The notes: a model not told the origin generated them from the sequence alone. 64,000 nucleotides of DNA from an uncultured Roseateles sp. (GCF_913777145.1 NZ_CAJYPS010000027.1:310001-374000); one strand, 5' to 3'. Positions 51,308-60,471 are shown, counted from the first letter of the stretch. Numbers and translations are program-made.

Positions 51308-52870
51308 GTGAAGAAGCTGATGCTGGCCACCCGGCTGCGCCTGGCGGTGGTGTTGATCGTGCTGGCCTTCATGGCCCTGGTGGCGGTGCTCACGCAGCGC
51401 TCCACCGACAGCCTGATGGCCGTGAAGATGCAGGCCACCGTGGACCAGGTGCTGCAGGTCGAGCGCGCCGTCGAGGCGCTGCACGAGAAGGTGCGCAGCG
51501 GGGCCCTCAGCGAGACCCAGGCCAAGGCCGAAGCCGCGGCCATGGTGGGCAAGATCCGCTACGCGGGCAACGAATACCTCTGGATCAACGACATGGGGCC
51601 GCGCATGGTGATGCACCCCATCAAGCCCGAGCTCAACGGCCAGGACCTGCGCGGCAACAAGGACCCCAACGGCACGGCGCTGTTCGTGGAGATGGTGAAC
51701 GTGGTGAAGGCGCAGGGCCACGGCTTCGTGGACTACATCTGGCCCAAGCCCGGCTCCACCGATCCCGAGCCCAAGCGCTCCTACGTGAAGGGCTTCGCGC
51801 CCTGGGGCTGGGTCATAGGCTCGGGCGTCTACGTGGACGACGTGAAGGCCGTGGCACGACGCGACGCCTGGGTGGCGCTGGGCCTGGTGCTGCTGGTGGG
51901 CGCGTTAGGGCTGCTGGGCGTGGAGCACCTGGTGCGCGGCATGCGCCGCCGCCTGGACGGCATGCGCGAGACCGTGGCGGCCGTGGCCGCAGGCGACCTG
52001 CGCAGCGCGATCGAGCCCGGCCAGCCCGATGAGCTGGGCCTGGTGCTGCGCGAGGTGCTGGACATGCAGCAACGCCTGACCCTGATCGTGCACACCATAC
52101 GCCAGGCCACCGAATCCATAGGCGTGGCGTCCAACGAGGTGGCCCAGGGCAGCCAGGACCTGTCCTCGCGCACCGAGCAGGCGGCGGCCAATCTGCAGCA
52201 GACCGCCGCGTCCATGCAGGAGCTGACCGGCCAGGTCCAGCAATCGGCCCAGGCCGCGGGCCAGACCCGCGCGCTGGCCGACAGCGCCAGCGGCGAGGCC
52301 CACAGCGGCGCCGAGGTGATGAGCGCGGTGCAGCAGACCATGGACGGCATCGCAGCCTCCAGCCGCAAGATCGCCGACATCATCGCGGTCATCGACGGTG
52401 TGGCCTTCCAGACCAACATCCTGGCGCTGAATGCCGCGGTCGAGGCCGCGCGCGCCGGCGAGCAAGGGCGCGGCTTCGCGGTGGTGGCCAGCGAGGTGCG
52501 CGGCCTGGCCCAGCGCTCCGCGCAGGCGGCGCGCGAGATCAAGCAGCTGATCACCGAGTCGGTGGAGCGCGTGCAGACCGGCAGCCAGCAGGTGGGCCGC
52601 GCCGGCCAGTCCATGTCCGACATCCTGCAGGCCGTGGGCCGCGTGACCACCACCGTGGGCGAGATCAGCCAGACCAGCGCCGGCCAGTCCGACGGCATCG
52701 CGCAGATCAATCTCGCGATCGCCACGCTGGACGGCATGACCCAGCAGAACGCCGCGCTGGTGGAACAGACCGCGGCCGCCGCCGAGGCGTTGCGCCAGCA
52801 GGCCCGCGCGCTGAACGACACGGTGGCGGTGTTCAAGATTCAGGCAGGCGCCGGTTCGGCGGCGTATTGA
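51308..52870 (+). CDS. Methyl-accepting chemotaxis protein with single-Cache periplasmic domain
   Basis: 520 residues from GTG 51308 with a strong AAGGAGG site. Membrane helix, then an sCache_2-type periplasmic domain (residues ~35-190; [55 protein letters not shown]), a second helix and a HAMP domain. The signalling domain has tip [47 protein letters not shown]. sCache_2 receptors often bind small organic acids. Position beside an uptake cluster suggests chemotaxis toward the same compound. Confidence 0.94.
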   Translation: MKKLMLATRLRLAVVLIVLAFMALVAVLTQRSTDSLMAVKMQATVDQVLQVERAVEALHEKVRSGALSETQAKAEAAAMVGKIRYAGNEYLWINDMGPRMVMHPIKPELNGQDLRGNKDPNGTALFVEMVNVVKAQGHGFVDYIWPKPGSTDPEPKRSYVKGFAPWGWVIGSGVYVDDVKAVARRDAWVALGLVLLVGALGLLGVEHLVRGMRRRLDGMRETVAAVAAGDLRSAIEPGQPDELGLVLREVLDMQQRLTLIVHTIRQATESIGVASNEVAQGSQDLSSRTEQAAANLQQTAASMQELTGQVQQSAQAAGQTRALADSASGEAHSGAEVMSAVQQTMDGIAASSRKIADIIAVIDGVAFQTNILALNAAVEAARAGEQGRGFAVVASEVRGLAQRSAQAAREIKQLITESVERVQTGSQQVGRAGQSMSDILQAVGRVTTTVGEISQTSAGQSDGIAQINLAIATLDGMTQQNAALVEQTAAAAEALRQQARALNDTVAVFKIQAGAGSAAY

Positions 52871-52964
52871 AATCAGACAGTCCGGGGCGCGACGCCTCGG
52901 CCGAGGTCGCCATGAGCGCGCTCCAGGCGCCCAAAGCTCGCGTTTACCCGGAGCGTCAGACCCG

Positions 52965-52980
52965 CGGCATGGAGCTTGCG
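52965..52980 (+). promoter_or_regulatory. Sigma54 (-24/-12) promoter of livK-type gene
   Basis: CGGCATGGAGCTTGCG keeps GG-N10-GC spacing and GGCATG...TTGC, the same core as the receptor promoter at 47247. It lies 55 bp before the binding-protein start. GTTTACCCGGA (52942-52952) just upstream is nearly identical to GTTTACGCGGA (47214-47224) upstream of the receptor promoter. Confidence 0.62.
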
Positions 52981-53034
52981 TAAGCGAGCATGCCATGTGC
53001 CCGCCAAGAGGCACATCACCGCAGGAGACAACCC

Positions 53035-54249
53035 ATGACGCAAGCCCCGCGTTGGCGCCTCGCCACCGCTGCCCTCGCCCTGGCCGGCCTCGGCCTGGCC
53101 ACGCTGGCCGCACCCGCCCTGGCCCAGGGCAAGGACATCCGCATCGCCCACGTCTACAGCAAGACCGGCCCGCTGGAGGCCTATGGCAAGCAGACGCAGA
53201 TCGGGCTGATGATGGGCCTGAACTACGCCACCGGCGGCACCATGACCGTGGCCGGCCGCAAGCTGGTGGTGCTGGAGAAGGACGACCAGGGCAAGCCCGA
53301 CGTGGGCAAGAGCCTGCTGGCCACGGCCTACGGCGACGACAAGGCCGATCTGGCCGTGGGCCCCACGTCCTCGGGCGTGGCGCTGGCCATGCTGCCGGTG
53401 GCCGAGGAGTACAAGAAGATCCTGCTGGTGGAGCCCGCGGTGGCCGACTCCATCACCGGCGAGAAATGGAACAAGTACATCTTCCGCACCGGCCGCAGCT
53501 CCAGCCAGGACGCGCTGGCCAATGCGGTGGCGTCGGACGTGCCAGGTCTTTCCATCGCCGTGCTGGCGCAGGACTACGCCTTCGGCCGCGACGGCGTGAA
53601 GGCCTTCAAGGAGGCGCTCAAGAAGGCCAAGGTCGTGCATGAGGAATACCTGCCCACGGCCACCACCGACTTCACCGCCGGCATACAGCGCCTGGTGGAC
53701 GCGCTCAAGGACAAGCCCGGCCCCAAGGTGATCGCGGTCGTGTGGGCCGGCGCCACCACGCCCTTCCCCGCACTGGCCGCGCTGGACCTGCAGAAACGCT
53801 ATGGCATCGCCGTGGGCTCGGGCGGCAACATCCTGCCGGCCATGGCGAGCTACAAGCAGTTCCCGGGCATGGAGGGCGCGACCTACTACTACTTCGGCAT
53901 CCCCAAGAACCCGGTCAACGAGTGGCTGGTGGCCAACCACTACAAGCAGTTCAAGGCCCCGCCCGACTTCTTCACCGCCGGCGGCATGAGTGCGGGCATC
54001 GCGATCGTGGAGGCGCTGAAGAAGACCGGCGGCGACACGGCGACGAACAAGCTCATCAAGACCATGGAGGGCCTGAGCTTCGAGACGCCCAAGGGCCGCA
54101 TGACCTTCCGCGCGGAAGACCACCAGGCGATGCAGTCGATGTACCACTTCAAGATCAAGGTGGACCCGGCCTTCCCGTGGGGCGTGCCGGAGCTGGTGCG
54201 GGAGATCAAGCCAGAGGAAATGGCCGTCCCCATCCGCAACAAACGATAG
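53035..54249 (+). CDS. LivK-type ABC transporter substrate-binding protein (system 1)
   Basis: 404 residues from MTQAPRWRLATAALALAGLG; GCAGGAGAC ribosome site; signal peptide cleaved near APALAQG. Type-I periplasmic-binding fold of the branched-chain-amino-acid class: IRIAHVYSKTGPLEAYGKQTQIGLMMGLNYA, DKADLAVGPTSSGVALAMLPVAEEYKKILL, IAVLAQDYAFGRDGVKAF, PNPVNEWLVANHYK-like C-lobe. Family members also bind amides, aromatics and short acids, so the ligand is open. Heads a cluster with livG and livF, preceded by a sigma54 promoter. Confidence 0.92.
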   Translation: MTQAPRWRLATAALALAGLGLATLAAPALAQGKDIRIAHVYSKTGPLEAYGKQTQIGLMMGLNYATGGTMTVAGRKLVVLEKDDQGKPDVGKSLLATAYGDDKADLAVGPTSSGVALAMLPVAEEYKKILLVEPAVADSITGEKWNKYIFRTGRSSSQDALANAVASDVPGLSIAVLAQDYAFGRDGVKAFKEALKKAKVVHEEYLPTATTDFTAGIQRLVDALKDKPGPKVIAVVWAGATTPFPALAALDLQKRYGIAVGSGGNILPAMASYKQFPGMEGATYYYFGIPKNPVNEWLVANHYKQFKAPPDFFTAGGMSAGIAIVEALKKTGGDTATNKLIKTMEGLSFETPKGRMTFRAEDHQAMQSMYHFKIKVDPAFPWGVPELVREIKPEEMAVPIRNKR

Positions 54250-54291
54250 GGCTCGGCTACTGCGCGAGCGCTGCACGTCGTTGCGGGTCCT

Positions 54292-54334
54292 CCCATGAAT
54301 CCTCACGACCAGGAAGGTCGTTCCGGTTCATGGG
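54292..54334 (+). other. Stem-loop after first livK-type gene
   Basis: CCCATGAA/TTCATGGG (8 bp) enclose an inner stem ACGACC/GGTCGT (6 bp) with 5-base internal loops. It lies 42 bp downstream of the binding-protein stop and upstream of the shared palindromic repeat. There is no T-run. It probably protects the binding-protein mRNA end or reduces readthrough. Confidence 0.5.
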
Positions 54335-54360
54335 GCTCCCTGCCTCGCCCAGCGGGCTCG

Positions 54361-54410
54361 TCCTTCGGCTGGCACAAACAGTCCTCAGGACTGTTTGTGC
54401 CCCGCCTCAG
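54361..54410 (+). repeat. Intergenic palindromic repeat, copy 1
   Basis: TCCTTCGGCT then GGCACAAACAGTCC-TCA-GGACTGTTTGTGCC (54371-54402; 14-bp perfect stem, loop TCA... ) then CGCCTCAG. A second copy at 63186-63234 has the same flanks. A C-G pair here is G-C there, so pairing is conserved while sequence differs. Both copies follow livK-type genes. Confidence 0.8.
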
Positions 54411-54471
54411 CGCCTAGTCCTGCAACCGCTCGCTACGCCTCGATACGGCTTTCCGCGCTGAACAACGCCTC

Positions 54472-55227
54472 ATGCTCGAAACCAAGAACCTGACGATCCG
54501 CTTCGGCGGCCATGTGGCCGTCGACGCGGTGTCGTGCGCCTTCCAGCCCGGCACGCTGACCGCCATCGTGGGCCCCAATGGCGCGGGCAAGACCACCTAC
54601 TTCAACCTGATCTCGGGCCAGTTGCCGGCGAGTGCCGGCGAGGTGTGGCTGGACGGGGAGAACCTGTCCGCGCTGTCCGCCCCCGAGCGCACGCGGCGCG
54701 GCCTGGGGCGGGCCTTTCAGCTGACCCAGCTGTTCGCCCACCTGACGGTGCTGGAGAACGTGCGCCTGGCCGTCCAGGCCCGCCACGGCCAGGGGCTGAG
54801 GCTGTTCTCGACCTGGCTGTCGCACCGTACGCTGATCAGCGAGGCCGAGGCCATCCTGGCGCGCGTGCGGCTGGCCCACCGCGCCACCGACCTGGCCGCC
54901 AGCCTGCCGCATGGCGACCAGCGCAAGCTGGAAGTGGCCCTGCTGATGGCGCTGAATCCCAAGGTCTATCTGTTCGACGAGCCCACGGCCGGCATGAGCG
55001 TGGACGAGGTGCCAGTGGTGCTGGATCTCATCCGTGCGCTCAAGGCCGAGAAGCGCCACACGCTGCTGCTGGTGGAGCACAAGATGGACGTGGTGCGCGA
55101 GCTGGCGGACCGCATCATCGTGCTGCACCAGGGCCGGCTGGTGGCCGACGGCGACCCGGCCGAGGTGATCGCCTCGCCCATCGTGCAGCAGGCCTACCTG
55201 GGGCTGGCCGAGGAGGCCACGCCATGA
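54472..55227 (+). CDS. livG: LivG-type ABC transporter ATPase (system 1)
   Basis: 251 residues. Walker A GPNGAGKTT, Q-loop region FQLTQLF, signature LPHGDQRKLE (an altered LSGGQ, common in LivG), Walker B VYLFDEPTAGM, and switch His in LVEHKMDVV. It powers the inner-membrane permease together with LivF, whose start overlaps this stop (ATGA). LivG-specific C-terminal features are present (ADRIIVLHQGRLVADGDPAEV). Confidence 0.94.
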   Translation: MLETKNLTIRFGGHVAVDAVSCAFQPGTLTAIVGPNGAGKTTYFNLISGQLPASAGEVWLDGENLSALSAPERTRRGLGRAFQLTQLFAHLTVLENVRLAVQARHGQGLRLFSTWLSHRTLISEAEAILARVRLAHRATDLAASLPHGDQRKLEVALLMALNPKVYLFDEPTAGMSVDEVPVVLDLIRALKAEKRHTLLLVEHKMDVVRELADRIIVLHQGRLVADGDPAEVIASPIVQQAYLGLAEEATP

Positions 55228-55955
55228 ACCTTGTTGAATTGAGCGGCGTGCACACGCATGTGGGCGCGTATCACATCCTGCACGGCGTGGACCTGGCCGT
55301 GCCCCAGGGTCAGGTCACCATGCTGCTGGGCCGCAATGGCGCGGGCAAGACCAGCACGCTGCGCACCTTGATGGGCCTGTGGACCGCGAGCCGTGGCACG
55401 GTGCGCTTCAAGGGCGAGGACCTCACGCGGCTGGCCACGCCCGACATCGCGGCGCGCGGCATTGCCTATGTGCCCGAGACCATGGGCATCTTCGGCGAGC
55501 TGAGCGTGGCCGAGAACCTGCTGCTGGCCGCGCGTCGCGCCAAGAGGCTGGCCGATCTGGACGCCCAGCGGCTGGACTGGCTGTTCGACCTGTTCCCCGC
55601 GCTCAAGACCTTCTGGCAGCACCCGGCCGGCAAGCTCAGCGGCGGGCAAAAACAGATGCTGGCCATCGCCCGCGCCATGATCGAGCCGCGCGACCTGCTG
55701 GTGATCGACGAGCCCAGCAAGGGCCTGGCGCCGTCCATGGTGCTGAACCTGATCGCCGCGCTGAAGGCCCTCAAGGCCACGCAGACCACGGTGCTGCTGG
55801 TGGAGCAGAACTTCCGCGTGGCCGAGGCGCTGGGCGACCAGGTGGCGGTGATGGACGACGGGCGCATCGTGCATGCAGGCGCGATGGCGGATCTGATTGC
55901 GGATGCGGACCTGCAGCAGCGGCTGCTGGGCTTGTCGTTGGGGGCGCATCAATGA
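55224..55955 (+). CDS. livF: LivF-type ABC transporter ATPase (system 1)
   Basis: 243 residues overlapping livG by 4 bp. Walker A GRNGAGKTS, LivF-type YVPETMGIFGELSVAENL, signature LSGGQKQMLAIARAMI, Walker B LLVIDEPSKGLAPSM, switch region LLVEQNFRVAEAL. It is the second ATPase half of the transporter. After its stop comes a 748-bp gene-free region holding palindromic element A, then livH. Confidence 0.94.
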   Translation: MNLVELSGVHTHVGAYHILHGVDLAVPQGQVTMLLGRNGAGKTSTLRTLMGLWTASRGTVRFKGEDLTRLATPDIAARGIAYVPETMGIFGELSVAENLLLAARRAKRLADLDAQRLDWLFDLFPALKTFWQHPAGKLSGGQKQMLAIARAMIEPRDLLVIDEPSKGLAPSMVLNLIAALKALKATQTTVLLVEQNFRVAEALGDQVAVMDDGRIVHAGAMADLIADADLQQRLLGLSLGAHQ

Positions 55956-56021
55956 GTGCCTCGTGCCGGTGGGGCTGCATTGACGATAAAGGTCTTCCCT
56001 CGTCGAATGAGGCAGATCATC

Positions 56022-56615
56022 CTGCTCTTGCTGCGAGCCTTTGGACTCGCAGCACCGCCGCGGGAATCCGCCCCGCGAGGGCGGGTAACTTTTCTCTGTC
56101 GCGCCAGAGAAAAGTCACCAAAAGAGGAGCGCTAATTCCACAGCCACTGCGAGCCCGCTTGATCGGGAGCAGCGGCCTGGAGGACAGAGGCGAGCCGCTG
56201 CGCTCTCGCGGTGGACTTGTGACGAGCACCAGCCATCGCACCTTCGCGCCGACTAAGGCGCGGCTGCACGCCGGCGCCTGCGGATGCGAATACAAAACCC
56301 AGGACCGCGCCGCCCGGGCGGCGCTGCATTGGTATTTGCTCGTGAGCACGGCGTGCAGCCGCGCGTTGAACGGCGCAGAGGTTCGAGCCCACCGGGCGAT
56401 GACAAGTCCACCGCGAGCGCGCAGCGGCTCGCTTCAGCGCACACGGCCAGCGTCCGTTGAATTGGTGGACCGCGCAGGAGATCCCGAGCGCGGTGCGGTT
56501 CAGCGCATCTTCTTTGGTGACTTTCTTCTGGGCGCGACCAGAAGAAAGTTACCCGCCCGCCGGGGCGGATTCCCGGCGCGGTGCCGCGAGTTCAAAAGGC
56601 TTGTTGCAAAAGCAG
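56022..56615. repeat. Large nested palindromic element, copy A
   Basis: About 594 bp filling most of the 748-bp gap after livF. The left end (CTGCTCTTGCTGCGAGCCTT) and the reverse complement of the right end (CTGCTTTTGCAACAAGCCTT) match. Moving inward, both arms carry a GGTAAC...GTCACC hairpin (56084-56119; 56516-56553), then GAGCCGCTGCGCTCTCGCGG/CCGCGAGCGCGCAGCGGCTC, then CGGCTGCACGCCG/CGGCGTGCAGCCG. The centre is the perfect 18-bp palindrome GCGCCGCCCGGGCGGCGC (56307-56324). No transposase. Small ORFs here are by-products of the arms. The remainder of the gap (55956-56021) shows nothing. Confidence 0.85.
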
Positions 56616-56661
56616 GCCGCCCGTACGGTGCCGCGAGTCGCAAAGGCTCATTGCAACAGCA
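56580..56661. repeat. Tandem units at the right end of element A
   Basis: Two direct copies with a 47-bp period: GGTGCCGCGAGTTCAAAAGG... (56580-56615) and GGTGCCGCGAGTCGCAAAGG... (56627-56661), each ending near GCAAMAGCA. The second copy ends 42 bp before livH. The reverse complement of one unit forms the left end of element A. Confidence 0.7.
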
Positions 56662-56703
56662 ACCCCACACCGTGGCTCCAACAAACCCATCCGGCGCCGA
56701 GAC

Positions 56704-57678
56704 ATGAAACTCGACCCCAAACCCCTGGCCCTGCTGGCCACCCTGATGCTGCTCGCCCTGCCCCTCACCGGCAGCCCCAGCACCTGGGCCAACCTCACGC
56801 TGGCCGGCCTGGCCATGGGCCTCATCATCTTCGTGATCGCGTCCGGCCTCACGCTGGTGTTCGGGTTGATGGACGTGCTGAACTTCGGCCACGGCGTGTT
56901 CATCGCGCTGGGCGCCTTCACCGCCACCACGGTGATGGCGACGCTAAGCCCCTGGGCCGGCAGCCCTGACGTGTTGCCCAACCTCGCGGTGCTGGCCCTG
57001 GCCTGCAGCGCCGGCATGGCGGTGGCCGCCGCCGTGGGCGTGGTATTCGAGCGCGTGCTGGTGCGGCCGGTCTATGGCCAGCATCTCAAGCAGATCCTCA
57101 TCACCATGGGCGGCATGATCATCGGCGAGGAGCTGATCAAGGCCACCTGGGGCGCGCAGCTGATCCCGCTGCCGCTGCCCGAGTCGCTGCGCGGCATCTT
57201 CCTGCTGGGCGACGTGGCCGTGGAGAGGTTCCGCGTGCTGGCCTGCGTGATCGGCCTGGCGGTACTGGTCGCGCTGCTGCTGGTGCTGAACCGCACCAAG
57301 ATCGGCCTGCTGATACGCGCCGGCGTGCAGGACCGCGAGATGGTCGAGGCGCTGGGCTACCGCATACGGCGGCTGTTCGTCGGCGTGTTCGTGGCCGGCG
57401 CCGCGCTGGCCGGCCTGGGCGGCGTGCTGTGGGCGCTGGTGCAGCAGGGCGTGGAGCCGCAGATAGGCGCCAAGGTCAACCTGCTGCTGTTCATCGTCAT
57501 CATCATCGGCGGCCTGGGCTCCACCGTGGGCTGCCTGGTGGGCGCGCTGCTGGTGGGCCTGGTGGCCAATTACGTGGGTTTCATCGCGCCCAAGGCCGCG
57601 CTGTTCTCCAACATCGCCTTGATGGTGACCGTCCTGATGTGGCGCCCGCAAGGCCTCTACCCGGTCGGAGCCAAGTGA
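56704..57678 (+). CDS. livH: LivH-type ABC permease (system 1)
   Basis: 324 residues from MKLDPKPLALLATLMLL, just after element A. About eight membrane helices with the LivH signature FVIASGLTLVFGLMDVLNFGHGVFIALGAF and the coupling segment GLLIRAGVQDREMVEALGYRIRRLFVGVFVAGAALAGLGGVLWALV. Forms the translocation channel with LivM. Its stop overlaps livM by one base (TGATG). The membrane partner of the livGF pair 750 bp upstream or of the livG downstream. Confidence 0.94.
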   Translation: MKLDPKPLALLATLMLLALPLTGSPSTWANLTLAGLAMGLIIFVIASGLTLVFGLMDVLNFGHGVFIALGAFTATTVMATLSPWAGSPDVLPNLAVLALACSAGMAVAAAVGVVFERVLVRPVYGQHLKQILITMGGMIIGEELIKATWGAQLIPLPLPESLRGIFLLGDVAVERFRVLACVIGLAVLVALLLVLNRTKIGLLIRAGVQDREMVEALGYRIRRLFVGVFVAGAALAGLGGVLWALVQQGVEPQIGAKVNLLLFIVIIIGGLGSTVGCLVGALLVGLVANYVGFIAPKAALFSNIALMVTVLMWRPQGLYPVGAK

Positions 57679-58760
57679 TGCTGCGCGCCCTGCTCTCCCA
57701 CGACCTGCCGCGCAGCAAGCCGCTGGCGGTGCTGCTGATGGCCTGCTTCATCGGCCTGCTCGGCGCGCCGTTTCTGTTCCCGGGCACGCAGGCGCTCAAC
57801 GTCGCGGCCAAGGTGCTGGTCTTCATCCTGCTGGTGGCCAGCTACGACCTGCTGCTGGGCTACACCGGCATCGTCAGCTTCGCCCACACCATGTTCGTCG
57901 GCATAGGCGCCTATGGCATCGCGATCGCGTCCACGCGGCTGGGGCCGGACTGGGGCTCGCTGGCCCTGGGCCTGGCCGCGGCGCTGGGCTTGAGCGCGGT
58001 GCTCGCGCTGGCCATGGGCCTGGCCAGCCTGCGCGTGAAGGCCATCTTCTTCGCGATGATCACGCTGGCCGTGGCCTCAGCCTTCATGACGCTGTGCTCC
58101 CAGCTCAGCGACTTCACGGGCGGCGAGGACGGTCTGAACTTCCAGCTGCCCGAGCTGCTGCGCCCCGCCACCGAGTTCGCCGAGGAGCCGGTGCTGGGCG
58201 TGATGCTGGACGGCCGGCTGCTGAGCTACTACCTGCTGTTCGCCGCGGTGACCGCGCTGGTGCTGCTGCTGCTGCGCATCGTGAATTCGCCCTTCGGCCG
58301 CGTGCTGCAGGCGATACGCGAGAACGAGTTCCGCGCCGAGGCGATCGGCTACCGGGTCGTGGTCTACCGCACCGGCGCCAACGTGATCGCCGCGCTGCTG
58401 GCCTGCTGCGGCGGCGCGCTGCTGGCGATCTGGCTGCGCTACACCGGCCCCGAGACCGCGATGAGCATGGAGATCATGCTGGACCTGCTGCTCATCGTCG
58501 TCATCGGCGGCATGGGCTCCATCTACGGCGCGGTCATAGGCAGCGTGCTGTTCATCGTCGCGCAGAACTACCTGCAGGCGCTGCTCAGGGCCGCGGGCTC
58601 GCTGGTGGACGGCGTGCCGGTCCTGAGCACGCTGGTCTCGCCCGACCGCTGGCTGCTGTGGCTGGGCCTGCTGTTCGTGCTCGCGGTCTACCACTTCCCC
58701 GGCGGCGTGGTGGGCCGGCTGCGGCTGGCCGCCTGGACCCGAGGGAGTCGTCGCCCATGA
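57678..58760 (+). CDS. livM: LivM-type ABC permease (system 1)
   Basis: 360 residues. Nine or so membrane helices with LivM landmarks LLGYTGIVSFAHTMFVGIGAYGIAIA, LRVKAIFFAMITLAVASAF, FGRVLQAIRENEFRAEAIGYRVVVYRTGANVIAALLACCGGALLA and IVVIGGMGSIYGAVIGSV. Second permease half with LivH. The stop overlaps the alpha/beta hydrolase start by 4 bp (ATGA), tying that enzyme to the transporter. Confidence 0.94.
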   Translation: MLRALLSHDLPRSKPLAVLLMACFIGLLGAPFLFPGTQALNVAAKVLVFILLVASYDLLLGYTGIVSFAHTMFVGIGAYGIAIASTRLGPDWGSLALGLAAALGLSAVLALAMGLASLRVKAIFFAMITLAVASAFMTLCSQLSDFTGGEDGLNFQLPELLRPATEFAEEPVLGVMLDGRLLSYYLLFAAVTALVLLLLRIVNSPFGRVLQAIRENEFRAEAIGYRVVVYRTGANVIAALLACCGGALLAIWLRYTGPETAMSMEIMLDLLLIVVIGGMGSIYGAVIGSVLFIVAQNYLQALLRAAGSLVDGVPVLSTLVSPDRWLLWLGLLFVLAVYHFPGGVVGRLRLAAWTRGSRRP

Positions 58761-59632
58761 GCCCCCCACCCACCGCGATGCGTTCGCGCTACCTCAGCTG
58801 CCTGGGCCGGGAGCTGCACCTCACCGAATGGGGCGATGAGGCCGCGCCCGCGGTCATCGCCTGGCACGGCCTGGCCCGCACCGGCCGCGATTTCGACGAC
58901 TTCGCCGCCGCCCTGAGTCCGCGCTGGCGCGTGATCTGCCCCGACACGCTGGGCCGCGGCCTGTCGCAATGGGCGGTGGAGCCCGCGAATGAGTACTGCC
59001 TCAGCTTCTACGTGGAGCAGGCCGAGGCGCTGCTGGACCAGCTCGGGCTGGCCAAGGTGCACTGGGTGGGCACCTCCATGGGCGGCGCCATCGGCACGCT
59101 GGGCGCGGCCACGCGGCTGCGCGGCCGCATACGCCGCCTGGTGCTGAACGACAACGGCCCCGAGCTGGCCGCGCCGGCGCTGGCCCGCATCAAGACCTAT
59201 GCGGCCAACCCGCCCAGTTTCGGCACCGTGAGCGCGCTGGAGACCTATTTCCGCGAGATCTACGCCAGCTTCGGTCTGCTGTCCGACACCCAGTGGCGCG
59301 CGCTGACCGAGGCCTCGCTGCGCCGCCTGCCCGACGGCCGCGTGACGCCGCACTACGACCCGGCCATGGCCGCCCAGTTCGACCACCACCCCGACGACTA
59401 CCAGCTGTGGGCCGCCTGGGACAGCCTGGACCTGCCGGTGCTGTGCCTGCGTGGCGAACAGTCCACGCTGCTGACCCCGGAGACCGCCCAGGCCATGCGC
59501 GAGCGCGGCCCGCGCGCGGCCGTGGCCACCATCGCCGGCTGCGGCCATGCGCCCGCGCTCAATACCGCGGAGCAGATCGCACTCATCGAACGCTTTCTCG
59601 CCGCTGACAGCCCTGCGCCGTCGCGTGCGTAG
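58757..59632 (+). CDS. Alpha/beta hydrolase encoded within the liv operon
   Basis: 291 residues, no signal peptide, so cytoplasmic. Landmarks: oxyanion region VIAWHGLARTGRDFDDFA, nucleophile elbow VGTSMGGAIG, acid region LDLPVLCLRGEQSTLL and catalytic His in AGCGHAPAL. Resembles esterases and enol-lactonases of small-molecule catabolism. The 4-bp overlap with livM and the following livG strongly suggest it acts on the transported compound. Exact substrate unknown. Confidence 0.9.
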   Translation: MSPPPTAMRSRYLSCLGRELHLTEWGDEAAPAVIAWHGLARTGRDFDDFAAALSPRWRVICPDTLGRGLSQWAVEPANEYCLSFYVEQAEALLDQLGLAKVHWVGTSMGGAIGTLGAATRLRGRIRRLVLNDNGPELAAPALARIKTYAANPPSFGTVSALETYFREIYASFGLLSDTQWRALTEASLRRLPDGRVTPHYDPAMAAQFDHHPDDYQLWAAWDSLDLPVLCLRGEQSTLLTPETAQAMRERGPRAAVATIAGCGHAPALNTAEQIALIERFLAADSPAPSRA

Positions 59633-59700
59633 ATGTCCGTAGCCCCAGCGCCTCGCGCAGGCCCTAGAGTCGCCCCCAAAACCGCCACGTGCTGAAAGCC

Positions 59701-60471
59701 ATGAGCGAATACATCCTGGAGACGCAAGACCTGACCAAGGAGTTCAAGGGCTTCACCGCCGTGGACTCGGTCAACCTGCGCGTGCAGCGCGGCCACATCC
59801 ACGCGCTGCTGGGCCCCAACGGCGCGGGCAAGACCACCTGCTTCAACCTGCTGACCAAGTTCCTGACGCCCACGCGCGGGCGCATCGCGTTCAACGGCGT
59901 GGACATCACCGGCGAGAGCTCGGCGCAGATCGCGCGCCGCGGCGTGATCCGCAGCTTCCAGATCTCGGCCGTGTTCCCGCACCTGACGGTGCTGGAGAAC
60001 GTGCGCATAGGCCTGCAGCGCTTCACCGGCACCAGCTTCCATTTCTGGCGCGGGCTGTCGGGGCTGCAGAAGCTGGACCACCGCGTGCTGGAGTTGCTGG
60101 AGCTGGTGGACCTGCGCGACATGGCGGGTGTGAAGGCCGCCGACCTGCCCTACGGCCGCAAGCGCGCGCTGGAGATCGCCACCACGATGGCGATGGAGCC
60201 GCAGCTGATGCTGCTGGACGAGCCCACGCAGGGCATGGGCCACGAGGACGTGGACCGCGTGACCGAGCTGATCAAGCGCGTGGCCGAGGGGCGCACGGTG
60301 CTGATGGTGGAGCACAACATGCGCGTGGTCTCGCGCATCGCCGACCGCATCACGGTGCTGGCCCGCGGCGCGGTGCTGGCCGAGGGCGACTACGCGACGG
60401 TGTCCAAGCATCCGGCGGTGCTGGAGGCTTACATGGGCACGGAAGCGACCGAGTTGCAGGGGGCGCATTGA
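59701..60471 (+). CDS. livG: LivG-type ABC transporter ATPase (system 2)
   Basis: 256 residues from MSEYILETQDLTKEFKG; a GTG at 59689 is the alternative. Walker A GPNGAGKTT, FQISAVFPHLTVLENVRIGLQ, signature region LPYGRKRALEIATTMAMEP, Walker B LMLLDEPTQGM, switch LMVEHNMRVVSRIADRITVLARG. Distinct in sequence from the 54472 livG, so this is a second transporter's ATPase, not a recent copy. Followed by 726 bp containing element B, then livF. Confidence 0.93.
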   Translation: MSEYILETQDLTKEFKGFTAVDSVNLRVQRGHIHALLGPNGAGKTTCFNLLTKFLTPTRGRIAFNGVDITGESSAQIARRGVIRSFQISAVFPHLTVLENVRIGLQRFTGTSFHFWRGLSGLQKLDHRVLELLELVDLRDMAGVKAADLPYGRKRALEIATTMAMEPQLMLLDEPTQGMGHEDVDRVTELIKRVAEGRTVLMVEHNMRVVSRIADRITVLARGAVLAEGDYATVSKHPAVLEAYMGTEATELQGAH

